DNA of 64,000 nucleotides. Origin: Georgenia sp. SYP-B2076 (GTDB lineage Bacteria > Actinomycetota > Actinomycetes > Actinomycetales > Actinomycetaceae). The DNA lies in assembly GCF_003991205.1 (NCBI RefSeq), contig NZ_RXOZ01000006.1, positions 24,969-88,968 on the forward strand, given 5' to 3'. The position numbers and the translations under genes are program-made. Position 1 is the stretch's first letter; each line of letters begins with the position of its first letter. The notes beneath the pieces are model-generated. The model was given only the letters and a program-made list of their open reading frames with translations. It ran no database searches and was not told where the DNA came from. This document shows, one piece after another, positions 1 through 10,326 of this stretch.

Positions 1-4
1 TGGC

Positions 5-994
5 TCAGCGCAGGGTCAGCAGGTCCCGCGGGTTGTCCACGAGGATGTGCCGGGCGTCCTCGTCGCTGAGACCCAGCGACTTGGCCAGCGGCACGAACGC
101 CCGGGAGGCGTAGCTGTACGGCAGGTCGTAGGCGGGCTGCCCCTTGGCCACGCCGATCGCGTTGCTCGAGATCAGGATCCGGTTGCCGTGGCCGGCGTTC
201 ACGAGCTCCACCACCAGCGCGGCGCGCTCCCGGTCGGTGAGGTGGGCGTCGTCGTCGTCCAGGCCCACGTGGTCCAGGGCGACGAAGGCCCCCCGGCGGG
301 CGACCTCGAGGGGCGCACCGGCGGCGACGGCGTCCTTGCGGTCCAGGTCGCCGACGACGACCCGGTCGGCGCTCAGCCCCTCGTCGAGGACGACGTCGAG
401 GTCGTGCAGCGCGTCGGCCCCGAACCGGATGGACACCGGCACGCCGGTGGCGAGGGCGGTCCGGGCGGCGCCGCGGAACAGGCTCTCGTCGGTCGGGGTC
501 ATGCCGTCGCGGGTGGCCGTGGTGGTCACGAGTCCCGCGGCGCCGCGGCGCTCCACGCGCGGGACCACCATGCCCTCGGTGACCTCCTTCGTGAAGAGGT
601 CGGCGAACTTCTCGGCCGGCCACGGGGTCGGAGGATTGGTCTGCGGCGTCAGGAAGTAGCCGCCGAGCATCTCCTCAGGTCCCATCCCCGTCGACGCGAC
701 GATGTGCACGCCTGTCGAGCGCGAGAGCGCCTCGTACAGCTTCACGTCGCGGCCGTGGAACATGCCCGTGCTGTCGACGATCGTCTTCCCACCGTGGTCG
801 CGGAACTCCGTCAGCTTCCGGGCGAGGATCTCGAAGATCTCGGCGCGGTCGATGGTGATGTCATACGCGTGCTCGGCACCCGGGACCACGAAGAGTAGTG
901 CCTCGTGGACCGAGACGACCCCAAGGTCGTCGGCGGCGACGGGGCCGAGCACGGTGTTGACGGTTCTGCTCGCGGCAGTCTGTACGTCCGTCAT
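5..994 (-). CDS. Phosphotriesterase-fold protein lacking most metal ligands
   Basis: A 329-aa protein that lines up along its length with the phosphotriesterase (PTE/Php) amidohydrolase family. The family normally binds two metals through H-x-H, a carboxylated Lys, two His and one Asp. By motif alignment only the first His (H30, in VHEALL) is kept; the second is Ala32, the Lys position falls in the Thr run near 157, the two later His are R190 (SIRFG) and D216 (VGDLD), and the last Asp is N278 (ISSNA). The barrel framework is otherwise intact and there is no frameshift, so the protein is probably made but not as a classical binuclear hydrolase. The ATG is preceded by a GAAAGG-type ribosome site. 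Transcribed leftwards, so neighbours beyond the window edge may share its operon. The function is unknown. Confidence 0.75.
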   Translation of the reverse strand: MTDVQTAASRTVNTVLGPVAADDLGVVSVHEALLFVVPGAEHAYDITIDRAEIFEILARKLTEFRDHGGKTIVDSTGMFHGRDVKLYEALSRSTGVHIVASTGMGPEEMLGGYFLTPQTNPPTPWPAEKFADLFTKEVTEGMVVPRVERRGAAGLVTTTATRDGMTPTDESLFRGAARTALATGVPVSIRFGADALHDLDVVLDEGLSADRVVVGDLDRKDAVAAGAPLEVARRGAFVALDHVGLDDDDAHLTDRERAALVVELVNAGHGNRILISSNAIGVAKGQPAYDLPYSYASRAFVPLAKSLGLSDEDARHILVDNPRDLLTLR

Positions 995-1331
995 TGGATA
1001 CCTTTCATCGGCGTCACGCCGGCTGTGGCGTCACGCGTTGTGGAGGATCACGCACCACGACATCTGGATCAAGTCCTCGCCGAGGTCGGTGTGGGCGGCA
1101 GTCAACAAGGACGGCAGCGCACCGGGGAGCCTGCCGCCTGCCCTACGGGCCGTGGCTCACTGCCTGGTATATGTGACGCCCCTTACGTCTGGTCCACTAA
1201 GTTGACACGCTGTCATCCCAAAGTCAAGAGGGTTTCAGCGCCTGGGCGGGCCACTCCGAGCGCCCGTGCCGACGTGCCGACGTCCTCGCGCTGACGGGCG
1301 TGTTGCTGGCCGGGCCCGGAGGATAGCGGTC
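995..1331. other. Intergenic region with a small inverted repeat
   Basis: These 337 bases separate two divergent genes and carry no coding sequence I can support. At 1203-1215 is a perfect inverted repeat, TGACA-CGC-TGTCA, overlapping a TTGACA hexamer at 1202-1207. No good -10 hexamer sits 17 bases further on, so a promoter with an overlapping operator is only a suggestion. Confidence 0.3.
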
Positions 1332-2690
1332 ATGACCGCCTTGTTGTGGCTCCGCCGGGATCTTCGGCTGCACGACCTGCCCGCGCTGCTCGCCGCCCAC
1401 GAGGCGGGCGGCGACGTTGTGCCGGTGTTCGTCGCGGACCCGACATTGCTGGCCTCGGCGGGGCCGGTGCGCCGCGCCCACCTGTCCGCGGCCCTGGCCG
1501 CCGCCCAGGAGTCGTACGACGGTGCACTGGTGGTGCGCGCGGGCCGCCCCGAGACCGAGATCCCCGCCCTGGTCCGGGAGGTCGGCGCCGCGAGCGTCCA
1601 CGTCAGCCGGGAGACGACGCCGTACGGGCGGCGCCGTGACCGCCGGGTCGAGCACGCACTGGGCGATGTCCCGCTCGTGGCGACCGGCACGCCCTACGCC
1701 ATCGGCCCGGGGGTGGTGCGCAAGGCCGACGGCGAGCCGTTCCGGGTGTTCACCCCGTTCTCCCGCGCCTGGTGGGAGCACGGTTGGCACTCCCCTGCGC
1801 CGGTCCCGGCCCGCCTCGTGTGGCACCAGGGAGCCGACTCGGCGCCGCTCCCCGGGGCCGAGGGGCCCGCCGTCGCGGTCGTGCCCATGGGTGAGGCCGC
1901 CGCGCGGGCTCGCTGGGAGCAGTTCCTCGAGGACGACCTGGCGGGCTACGACGGCAACCGGGACCGCCCGGATCTGGACGCCACGTCCCAGATGTCCGTG
2001 CACCTCAAGTACGGCGCGATCCACCCGCGGACGATGCTCGCCGACATTGCCGCCCACCCGGCCGCACGCTCGGAAGGCGCGCGGCGGTTCATGGCCGAGC
2101 TCTGCTGGCGGGAGTTCTATGCCGACGTGCTGTGGCACCGCCCGGACTCCGCCTGGGCCGACCTGCGCGAGGACCTGCGCGGCATGACGTACGAGGACCC
2201 GGCTGGCGCAGCGGCGGGCTACGTCCGCGCGTGGGAGGAGGGCCGCACGGGCTACCCGTTCGTCGACGCCGGCATGCGCCAGCTCCTCGCCGAGGGGTGG
2301 ATGCACAACCGGGTGCGGATGGTCGTGGCGAGCTTCCTCGTCAAGGACCTGCACGTCTGGTGGCCGCACGGCGCGCGGTACTTCCTGGAGCATCTCCGCG
2401 ACGGCGACATCGCCTCGAACAACCACGGGTGGCAGTGGGTGGCGGGCACCGGCACGGACGCCGCACCCTACTTCCGGGTGTTCAACCCGGTCACCCAGGG
2501 CGAGCGGTACGACCCGCATGGAGCGTATGTCCGCCGGTACGTACCCGAGCTGGCTCACATCCCCGGAGTCGCGGTCCACCAGCCGTGGCGGGTGCCGGAC
2601 GGCCTGACCCACGGGTACCCGACACCGATCGTCGATCATGGCTCGGAGCGCGCGGAGGCGCTAGGGCGCTACGAGGCCGCCCGGAAGTAA
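1332..2690 (+). CDS. phr: Deoxyribodipyrimidine photolyase
   Basis: A 452-aa DNA photolyase, which uses blue light and FAD to split UV-induced pyrimidine dimers. The N-terminal antenna domain opens with the typical LLWLRRDLRLHD. The C-terminal FAD-binding domain is seen in WMHNRVRMVVASFLVKDL (about residues 320-337) and DIASNNHGWQWVAGTG (about 359-374). The reading frame is open upstream to 1266, but the ATG at 1332 is preceded by GGAGG at good spacing and begins exactly where the family begins, so I chose it. The gene stands alone, with an alpha/beta hydrolase gene converging from the right. A cryptochrome-like role cannot be excluded by eye, but the sequence looks like an ordinary class I photolyase. 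Confidence 0.92.
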   Translation: MTALLWLRRDLRLHDLPALLAAHEAGGDVVPVFVADPTLLASAGPVRRAHLSAALAAAQESYDGALVVRAGRPETEIPALVREVGAASVHVSRETTPYGRRRDRRVEHALGDVPLVATGTPYAIGPGVVRKADGEPFRVFTPFSRAWWEHGWHSPAPVPARLVWHQGADSAPLPGAEGPAVAVVPMGEAAARARWEQFLEDDLAGYDGNRDRPDLDATSQMSVHLKYGAIHPRTMLADIAAHPAARSEGARRFMAELCWREFYADVLWHRPDSAWADLREDLRGMTYEDPAGAAAGYVRAWEEGRTGYPFVDAGMRQLLAEGWMHNRVRMVVASFLVKDLHVWWPHGARYFLEHLRDGDIASNNHGWQWVAGTGTDAAPYFRVFNPVTQGERYDPHGAYVRRYVPELAHIPGVAVHQPWRVPDGLTHGYPTPIVDHGSERAEALGRYEAARK

Positions 2691-2748
2691 GCAATGAAGA
2701 CGCACCCGCGGCAGAACTTGCCGAGGACGCCTCGTTCCTGCAAGGAAT

Positions 2749-2800
2749 GACCCCTCCGCGGGGTCCTGCAGCCGCCCCCGTGTTATCACCAGGGGGTCCA
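2749..2800. terminator. Possible bidirectional terminator between convergent genes
   Basis: Two short hairpins lie between the photolyase and hydrolase stop codons: GACCCC-tccgc-GGGGTC at 2749-2765, and a CCCCC/GGGGG pair flanking GTGTTATCACCA just after it. There is no clear T-tract, as is usual in this kind of genome. The position between two stops is the main support. Confidence 0.35.
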
Positions 2801-2830
2801 CTTTCACCCGCCGTTGCCAACGTCGGCGGA

Positions 2831-4249
2831 TCACCTGGCCAAGGGCCGTGCGCTCTGGACGGAGGAGACGACGTCAAGGATCGCTCGAGTGGTAGCAGCG
2901 GCGCCCTTCCCGTCCGCGATCATCCCTGGGTGGTCGACGCCGTTGACGACGCGGTGGACGCTGTCGGTCGACAAGGTGGCCAGAGCGTTCTGCTTCGTCG
3001 ACCAGTCGGCGGCATTTCCGCTGCCGGCCGTCAGGACGACCAACGGCTTGTCGGCGAAGTCACGCAAGGATGCCGCTTCCTCCACGGAGGCGTTCGCCTG
3101 GACGTACTCGTCGATCGTGCTGCGGAGATGGCTTGCGGTCGGCACGCCGACCAGGCGGCCCAGACTGAGGCGGGCAGAGGTCGAGACCAGTGCCGAGACT
3201 CGGCCCGTGAGGTCGTAGGAGCCCCCGTCACCAGGCGGTGTTGACCTCGGCTTCGTCGCCGATGCCGGTGCCGGTGCGGTGGAGTCCACCAGCACCATTC
3301 CGGCGACCTCGTCGGGGTAGCGGGCGGCGAAGGTGAGCGTGTAGAGGCCGCCGAAGGAATGGCCCGCCAGCACGTACGGTCCGGGAACGTCTCCGCGGTG
3401 CAGCAACGTGTGCAGGTCGGTCGCGATCTGCGTGGCGTCCTGTGGGGTGTCGGCGGGCTCGCTCCACCCGCGGCCCGCACGGTCATACACGCAGACTCGG
3501 GTGTCACGAGCGACGACAGGAGTCACTGACCCGAGGTCGGAGGACACCCCGCCCGCACCCGGTTCGAGGACGACCGTGGGGCTGCCCGAGCCGGTGCAGC
3601 TCAGGTGCAAGCGGTGTCCGCCGACGTCGATCAGCTGACCAGGCATGGAGTAGGCCCCGGCATCCGCCGCTTCACGCACGGTCTGGTAGCCGCCGCCGAC
3701 CGAGGCGAGAGCCAGCACCGTGAGCACTGGGTAGAGCAGCCAGCGTCCGCTCGGGCTGCGAAGCTGCCGACGGGTGCGGACGAGCATCCAGACCACCAAC
3801 GCCAGGACGGCGGGAGGCCACACCCAGGTGAGGACCTCGTGCACCGAGGAGCCGAAGACAACCAGGAGAAGACCGCTCAGCCCCATGAACAGTGCAGGGG
3901 CCGCGGCCCATGACTGTGGCTGATCGGTGAACCGCACCGAGAGCACGGCCAGCATCGCCCAGCCCAGCGCCAGTCCGCACAGGACTGCGCCGGTGACCCC
4001 AGCCTCCGTTGGCGGGATGAACGGGGCGGCGACGAGGAGCGCTGCAGCGAGGAGCCCTGTGGCCAACGAGCCAGCCACGATCCTACCGATGTGTCCCCTC
4101 GACCCGGCAGCAGGGCTAGCCGGACGGTCCTGGCCCTGGCCCTGGGGATGTGCCGTGCCGGTGGCCGCAGGCGCGTTGTCGAGCTCGTGCCTCATGCAGG
4201 TCCGCGACGGAGGGCCTTCGGGAGCGGACGAGGTGGCGATCCTGTTCAT
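2831..4249 (-). CDS. Alpha/beta hydrolase with N-terminal membrane domain
   Basis: A 472-aa protein. After a polar N-terminus of about 50 residues come about five hydrophobic segments (roughly 57-77, 85-105, 117-137, 139-157, 171-190). An alpha/beta-hydrolase domain follows from about residue 205, with the nucleophile elbow GHSFGG (S298) and a late His in VDHPG (H440); D415 is a possible acid. The oxyanion region reads VVLEPGAGG. The hydrolase domain should therefore be tethered to the membrane. The ATG at 4249 has GGAAGG upstream; an internal ATG at 4195 is a possible alternative. The substrate cannot be told: esterase, lipase and epoxide-hydrolase roles all fit. The gene converges on phr. 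Confidence 0.8.
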   Translation of the reverse strand: MNRIATSSAPEGPPSRTCMRHELDNAPAATGTAHPQGQGQDRPASPAAGSRGHIGRIVAGSLATGLLAAALLVAAPFIPPTEAGVTGAVLCGLALGWAMLAVLSVRFTDQPQSWAAAPALFMGLSGLLLVVFGSSVHEVLTWVWPPAVLALVVWMLVRTRRQLRSPSGRWLLYPVLTVLALASVGGGYQTVREAADAGAYSMPGQLIDVGGHRLHLSCTGSGSPTVVLEPGAGGVSSDLGSVTPVVARDTRVCVYDRAGRGWSEPADTPQDATQIATDLHTLLHRGDVPGPYVLAGHSFGGLYTLTFAARYPDEVAGMVLVDSTAPAPASATKPRSTPPGDGGSYDLTGRVSALVSTSARLSLGRLVGVPTASHLRSTIDEYVQANASVEEAASLRDFADKPLVVLTAGSGNAADWSTKQNALATLSTDSVHRVVNGVDHPGMIADGKGAAATTRAILDVVSSVQSARPLAR

Positions 4250-4311
4250 GTCTGCCTTCCGACGACTTCGAGGAGACGTCTAGATTCGGCGGTGCGTGTG
4301 ATGGTGGAGCT

Positions 4312-4446
4312 CTACTCGCCGCTGGCGAGGAGCGGGGCGCCGAGGTCGCCGGCGTCATTGGTGCCGGGTGGCGCGGCGAAGACCTGGAAGGCGCCCACCA
4401 CGTCGAGTGCGGTGAACCGGGGATAGAGCAGGTAGGCGACCTTCAT
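4312..4446 (-). pseudogene. Truncated DJ-1/PfpI-family gene (5' fragment)
   Basis: A 44-codon fragment whose first half, MKVAYLLYPRFTALDVVGAF, is the classic opening of DJ-1/PfpI glutamine-amidotransferase-like proteins (usually about 190-230 aa). It runs on into APPGTNDAGDLGAPLLASGE and stops. The rest of the domain, including the nucleophilic Cys, is absent downstream, where the alpha/beta hydrolase gene begins within about 60 bases. It lies divergently from the regulator at 4544, whose N-terminal half belongs to the same superfamily; such regulators often control a neighbouring DJ-1/PfpI gene. I read it as the remnant of that partner, cut by rearrangement. Confidence 0.6.
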
Positions 4447-4543
4447 GCTCCCAGCGTGGGGCCGCAGGAGGCCGGCCACCAGGACACGTTGTTGACGATG
4501 TCGGCCACCGCATCCCCACGTACCGTCGACACATGGACTACCG

Positions 4544-5557
4544 ATGACCGGGTCGAGGAACTCGGGCTCGAACGAGCCGACGTTCGCCCCGCTCGTCGAG
4601 CGGGGCGTGGTCATCGTGACCTTCGATGCGGCCCAGATCCTCGACGTCACCGGTCCGCTCGAAGTGTTCTCCAGCGCCTCCCGCTTCCTGCCCGCCGCGC
4701 GGTACCTCACCCAGGTCGTGACCACCCGGGGCGGCCCTGTGCGTGCCAGCTGCGGGCTGGAGTTCGCGTCCATCCCGGTCGCCGAAGTCGTTGGGCCCGT
4801 CGACACGCTGCTCGTTGCGGGTGGCGCCGACATGGACGCCGCCGTCGCGGACACGGAATTGCTCGCCCATGTCCGGCGGCTCGCCGCCGACGCCCGCCGC
4901 GTCACCTCGGTCTGCTCCGGCGCGTTCGTGCTCGCGGCAGCCGGCCTGCTGGCGGGACGACGTGCCACCACTCATTGGTCGGAGTGCGGACTCCTCGGCT
5001 ACACCTACGCGGATGTCACGGTCGACCGCGACGCCATCTACGTCCGCGACGGGAACGTGTGGACCTCCGCGGGCGTCACCGCTGGCATCGACCTGGCGCT
5101 CGCTCTGGTCGCCGACGACCACGGCCACGAGGCCGCCGCCACCATCGCGCGACAGCTGGTCGTCTACCTCCAGCGCTCCGGCGGACAGGCGCAGTTCTCA
5201 GCGCTCCTGGCCGGGCAAGCCGCCGACACCAAACCGGTTCTCGACCTCCTGTCCTGGCTCCGCGACCACCTCACCGACGACCTCTCGGTGGCCGCGCTCG
5301 CCCGGCAGCTCAACCTCTCCGAACGACAGTTCACCCGCGTCTTCAAGGCAGAGGTTGGTGCCACCGCGGCAGATCACGTCGAAGCCGTCCGGCTCGAGTC
5401 CGCATGTCGGCTCCTGGAGACCACCAACAGGACCATCGAACAGATCGCGAAGGCGTGCGGCTTCGGAACTCCCGAGACCATGAACCGGGCCTTCCGGCGA
5501 CGGCTCAGCACGACCCCAGGCGAACATCGCCACCACTTCCGGGGGACACCCCCGTAG
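4544..5557 (+). CDS. GlxA/FtrA-type AraC-family transcriptional regulator
   Basis: A 337-aa regulator with a DJ-1/PfpI-like domain (about 18-190; VVIVTFDAAQILDVTGPLEV, then SVCSGAFVLAAAGLL with the Cys of the nucleophile elbow) followed by an AraC DNA-binding domain (about 235-335) with two helix-turn-helix motifs, LSVAALARQLNLSERQFTRV and IEQIAKACGFGTPETMNRAF. Members of this group are transcriptional activators or repressors with a non-catalytic amidotransferase-like sensor. The gene is divergent from the DJ-1/PfpI remnant at 4312-4446, its probable former target. The start is not sharply defined: the family domain begins at about residue 18 and a GTG inside the first 20 codons is possible. 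Confidence 0.85.
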   Translation: MTGSRNSGSNEPTFAPLVERGVVIVTFDAAQILDVTGPLEVFSSASRFLPAARYLTQVVTTRGGPVRASCGLEFASIPVAEVVGPVDTLLVAGGADMDAAVADTELLAHVRRLAADARRVTSVCSGAFVLAAAGLLAGRRATTHWSECGLLGYTYADVTVDRDAIYVRDGNVWTSAGVTAGIDLALALVADDHGHEAAATIARQLVVYLQRSGGQAQFSALLAGQAADTKPVLDLLSWLRDHLTDDLSVAALARQLNLSERQFTRVFKAEVGATAADHVEAVRLESACRLLETTNRTIEQIAKACGFGTPETMNRAFRRRLSTTPGEHRHHFRGTPP

Positions 5558-5743
5558 TCGGGCACGAATATCACACCTAGTCACGAACCCGTAGTCGATG
5601 GGCCATTCGCGACTCGTTGGCAGAGCGCGCGCGATCACCCGGTTGTTGATGTCGCCGGCGAGTGACCGTCTCGAGGGCGGGGCGGTTGCCGCTGCTCCCC
5701 TGGCGCCGGCCGGTAGAGCCGGATATCGATGAGGCGCGAGTAG

Positions 5744-6521
5744 ACCTTTGAGGTCGAGCTTGCCCGCGTGGCTGCGCAGGCGGACGAGGCTGTGATGCGC
5801 CTCGGTCACCAACGAGGAGCACCTGCAGTCTCAAGCCGGGCTGGACGCAGCCACCGCGGAGGCCGAGCAGGCGCAGGTGCAGGCCGACGCCGCCGCCGAG
5901 CTCGAGTTGGCGCGACGCGCGCTCGGGCAGGTGGCGCCGCGATGGTTCCAGCGGGCTTGCGCAGATCGTGCGCATCTGTCGGCGGAGATTCTTGACGACG
6001 CCTTGGCCCGCACAGCCACGCTTGACCGGCTGAGTGCCCGGGCGGACACCTAGGTGCAGAGCTTCGAGGCGGTGGAGCAGGTCGCCACCACGTTGCAGCG
6101 ACGAGCCGAGGGAGCCGCCGTGCAGGGGGAGGCCGCGGCGATCCTGTCCGGGGCAGCGGAGACAGCCGAGAGCAGCGCCGCTGCGGCGCTGACCCAGCTC
6201 AGCCTGTCCACCGAGCGCCGCGACCAGCTCATCGTCGAGCTCGCCGCGCAGCGCAACACCACTGTCGAGCTCGAGCCGGGCCGCCAGGACGACCTCGCCG
6301 CGGAGCAGACCGCTCGGCAGGAGTCCATCGCCCAGGCCGAGGCGCTGGTGGCACCTGATCAGCCCGCGGGCGAGAGCGCTGCCACGCCGGCCCACGCGCC
6401 GTCCGCCCCCAGCACATCCCCGGCACCGGAAAGCGCCCCAGCGCCGGCGCCCACCTCCACGCCCACGCCCACTTCGATGAAGGTGTTACCTAAGCGCGGC
6501 AGGCCGATATTCCGCCTGTAG
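5744..6521 (+). pseudogene. Decayed gene for an Ala/Glu-rich coiled-coil protein
   Basis: Fragments in two frames read as one helical protein. ELARVAAQADEAV (about 5751-5795) is followed after a frame change by NEEHLQSQAGLDAATAEAEQ and QVQADAAAELELARRALGQV, an in-frame TAG at 6051, then ATTLQRRAEGAAVQGEAAAI and further helical sequence ending in a Pro/Ala/Thr-rich tail at 6521. The heptad-like Ala/Glu/Gln pattern continues unchanged across the TAG, which suggests a nonsense mutation in a formerly continuous gene. I do not recognise the family; KfrA-like plasmid proteins have a similar look but no diagnostic motif is present. The 3' piece from GTG 6054 could still be translated as 155 aa. Confidence 0.45.
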
Positions 6522-6576
6522 CGTCGGCATCGCTTCCTGGACTCCGCCGTCCGGAAGTGCCCGGGCGGAGACCCAA

Positions 6577-6620
6577 CCCTGCCACCGCCTGGGTCCTATC
6601 CGATCCGACCAGTGGCAGGG
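6577..6620. terminator. Inverted repeat downstream of the metal ATPase gene
   Basis: CCCTGCCAC (6577-6585) and GTGGCAGGG (6612-6620) form a perfect 9-bp stem around a 26-base loop, 52 bases past the ATPase stop. It may end that leftward operon. Its long loop also allows it to be a leftover end of a mobile element. Confidence 0.3.
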
Positions 6621-6671
6621 ACGGGGTACCCACAGCGTTGCGGTGAGGGGCGCCGTCGAAACCTCGTACCG

Positions 6672-8692
<2,021 letters not shown>

Positions 8693-8696
<4 letters not shown>

Positions 8697-9127
8697 TGGT
8701 CGCTCTCAGCGCTGTGGTGAGTCTTGAGGTCGGCGGGGTCGGGGTTGTCGGTGGTGCCGATGCCGTAGTTCGGGCACAGCGCGACGGCGTACCCGGTGGC
8801 CGCCAGCAGCTTCTCCGCGGTCGCGAGCACCTCGAGCAGCTCCGGCGCGGTGGTCAGGGAGAACATCGACGCCCGCCCCTGCGGGCGCGAGTCCACCAGG
8901 CCGCAGTCGCGCAGGCAAGCCAGGTGCGCGCTCACCGTCGACTGCGCCAGGCCCAGGTGCTCGGTCAGGTCCCGCACCCGATGCTCCCCGACCGTGAGGT
9001 GCTGCAGAATCGCCAGCCGAGTCGGGTCCGACAGCCCGTGGAACAGCGTAGCGGCCGGCGCCAAGGCCCCCGGCTCAACCGCCCCACTCTCAACGATCAC
9101 ATCGGTTTTATTCACTGGTATCGCCAT
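8693..9127 (-). CDS. cmtR: CmtR-like ArsR-family metal-responsive repressor
   Basis: A 144-aa winged-helix repressor of the ArsR/SmtB family. The recognition helix region AQSTVSAHLACLRDCGLV contains C71 and C75, and the C-terminal tail has C118 in ALCPNYG. This Cys arrangement matches CmtR, the mycobacterial Cd(II)/Pb(II) sensor, which uses two helix cysteines and one in the C-terminal tail. Metal binding should release it from DNA and switch on the ATPase gene, with which it overlaps by four bases. The frame is open further upstream, but the ATG at 9127 is where the family begins. The metal detected is inferred from the Cys pattern only. Confidence 0.85.
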
Positions 9128-9165
9128 AACCCGATAGTAACGATAAGCGAACGTCACAACAGGGA
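9128..9165 (-). promoter_or_regulatory. Probable cmtR promoter/operator region
   Basis: Read on the minus strand, the bases just before the cmtR start contain TTATCG-TTAC-TATCGGGTTA, a direct TATCG repeat that is much more AT-rich than its surroundings. This is where an autoregulatory CmtR site would lie. No exact match to a known operator is claimed. Confidence 0.35.
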
Positions 9166-9536
9166 GATGGCCGCCCGCGCGCTGGATCTCCACCTTCCCG
9201 AGATCGGGGTGTGCTCGATGAGCCTGCCGGTCATGGATGCCCACGGCACCGCGCACATCCCCCCGCAGGCTCGTGCTGCGGCCCCACCACGCCCGCACCG
9301 GCCTTCATCGGCTTCCCCGCGGGGCCGATGCACGGCCGTTCCGCGGACTGACTCCAGAACATCGCCCGACATCCTGCCCAAGAGCTCGGGGTCGAGAGAC
9401 GCTGTCCCCGGGCGGTCCCGCCCACGTCGACAACCCCGCGGCCCGGCGACGCGGCCCGCAAGCCAGCGGGCTCTCGCCGGGCATGCCCACCGGCTGCGTC
9501 AAGAGCCCTCAACCCGGCGGTCTGCGGCCCGCGCCG
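9128..9536. other. Intergenic region without a supported gene
   Basis: Some 409 bases separate cmtR from the end of the aquaporin gene. Several frames stay open, but none shows a recognisable family, a ribosome site or convincing codon use. Apart from the AT-rich stretch next to cmtR I see nothing definite. Confidence 0.4.
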
Positions 9537-10280
9537 CTACCGGACGAGGGCGGCGGCGGCGACCGTCTCGGGCTGCCCCGCGGCCGGGCCGGGGTAGAGG
9601 ACCAGGACGGCCGCGATCCCCAGCGCCGCGCCGAGCAGCTGCGCGAGCACGAACGGCGCCGCGCCGGCGGGCGCGATGCCAGCGAAGGTGTCGGTGAAGA
9701 TGCGGCCCAGCGTGACGGCGGGATTCGCGAACGCGGTGGAGCTGGTGAACCAGTACGCCGCCCCGATGTACGCACCGACCGCCGGCGCGACCAGCGCCGC
9801 GCGGCCCGAGCGGGTCAGGGAGAAGATCACGACGACCAGGCCGGCGGTGGCGACCACCTCCGCGACCAGCAGCCCCGTCCCGGTGCGCTGCGTCGTCGCC
9901 AGCGCGGTCGGGACGTCGAACATGACGTTCGCCAGCACGGCGCCGGCGACGCCGCCCGCGCCCTGCGCCGTGACGTAGGCGCCCACGCCGCGCAGGGTCA
10001 GCCCGCCGCCGGTCTTCCGGGAGAGGTACCAGTCGGCGAGCGAGACCACCGGGTTCAGGTGCGCCCCGGACACCGGACCGAGCACGACGATGAGCACCGC
10101 CAGTCCCAGGGTGGTGGCCAGGCTGTTCTCCAGCAGCTGCAGCCCCACGTCGCCTGGCGAGAGCCGCTGGGCGGCGATGCCCGAGCCGACGACCACGGCC
10201 ACCAGCGCCCCGGTCCCCACGAACTCGGCGACCAGCCGGCGACCCCAGGACGGCGTGGCCGCCTGCTCAGAAGTTTTCAT
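9537..10280 (-). CDS. Aquaporin-family channel of the arsenic cluster
   Basis: A 247-aa MIP/aquaporin-family channel with about six membrane helices and the two pore motifs, HLNPVVS in the first half and FANPAVTLGR in the second. The first NPA is changed to NPV. In some bacteria an aquaporin (AqpS) replaces the usual ArsB or Acr3 pump: arsenite made inside by ArsC leaves down its gradient. Its divergent pairing with an ArsR-phosphatase fusion and arsC, with only 46 bases between, strongly suggests that role, and no ArsB or Acr3 gene is present in the window. The ATG at 10280 is the family start; the frame continues open upstream as antisense to the fusion gene. Confidence 0.85.
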   Translation of the reverse strand: MKTSEQAATPSWGRRLVAEFVGTGALVAVVVGSGIAAQRLSPGDVGLQLLENSLATTLGLAVLIVVLGPVSGAHLNPVVSLADWYLSRKTGGGLTLRGVGAYVTAQGAGGVAGAVLANVMFDVPTALATTQRTGTGLLVAEVVATAGLVVVIFSLTRSGRAALVAPAVGAYIGAAYWFTSSTAFANPAVTLGRIFTDTFAGIAPAGAAPFVLAQLLGAALGIAAVLVLYPGPAAGQPETVAAAALVR

Positions 10281-10326
10281 GGCCCCATGGTTGACACACG
10301 ACGGCACCTCAGTCAACATTGAGGCA
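10281..10326. promoter_or_regulatory. Divergent operator/promoter of the arsenic cluster
   Basis: The 46 bases between the two divergent starts carry GTTGAC and GTCAAC as inverted arms about 16 bases apart, plus a nested TCAA-CA-TTGA repeat inside CCTCAGTCAACATTGAGG. ArsR-type operators are short inverted repeats of this kind. The site would let the fusion regulator control both directions. Confidence 0.5.
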
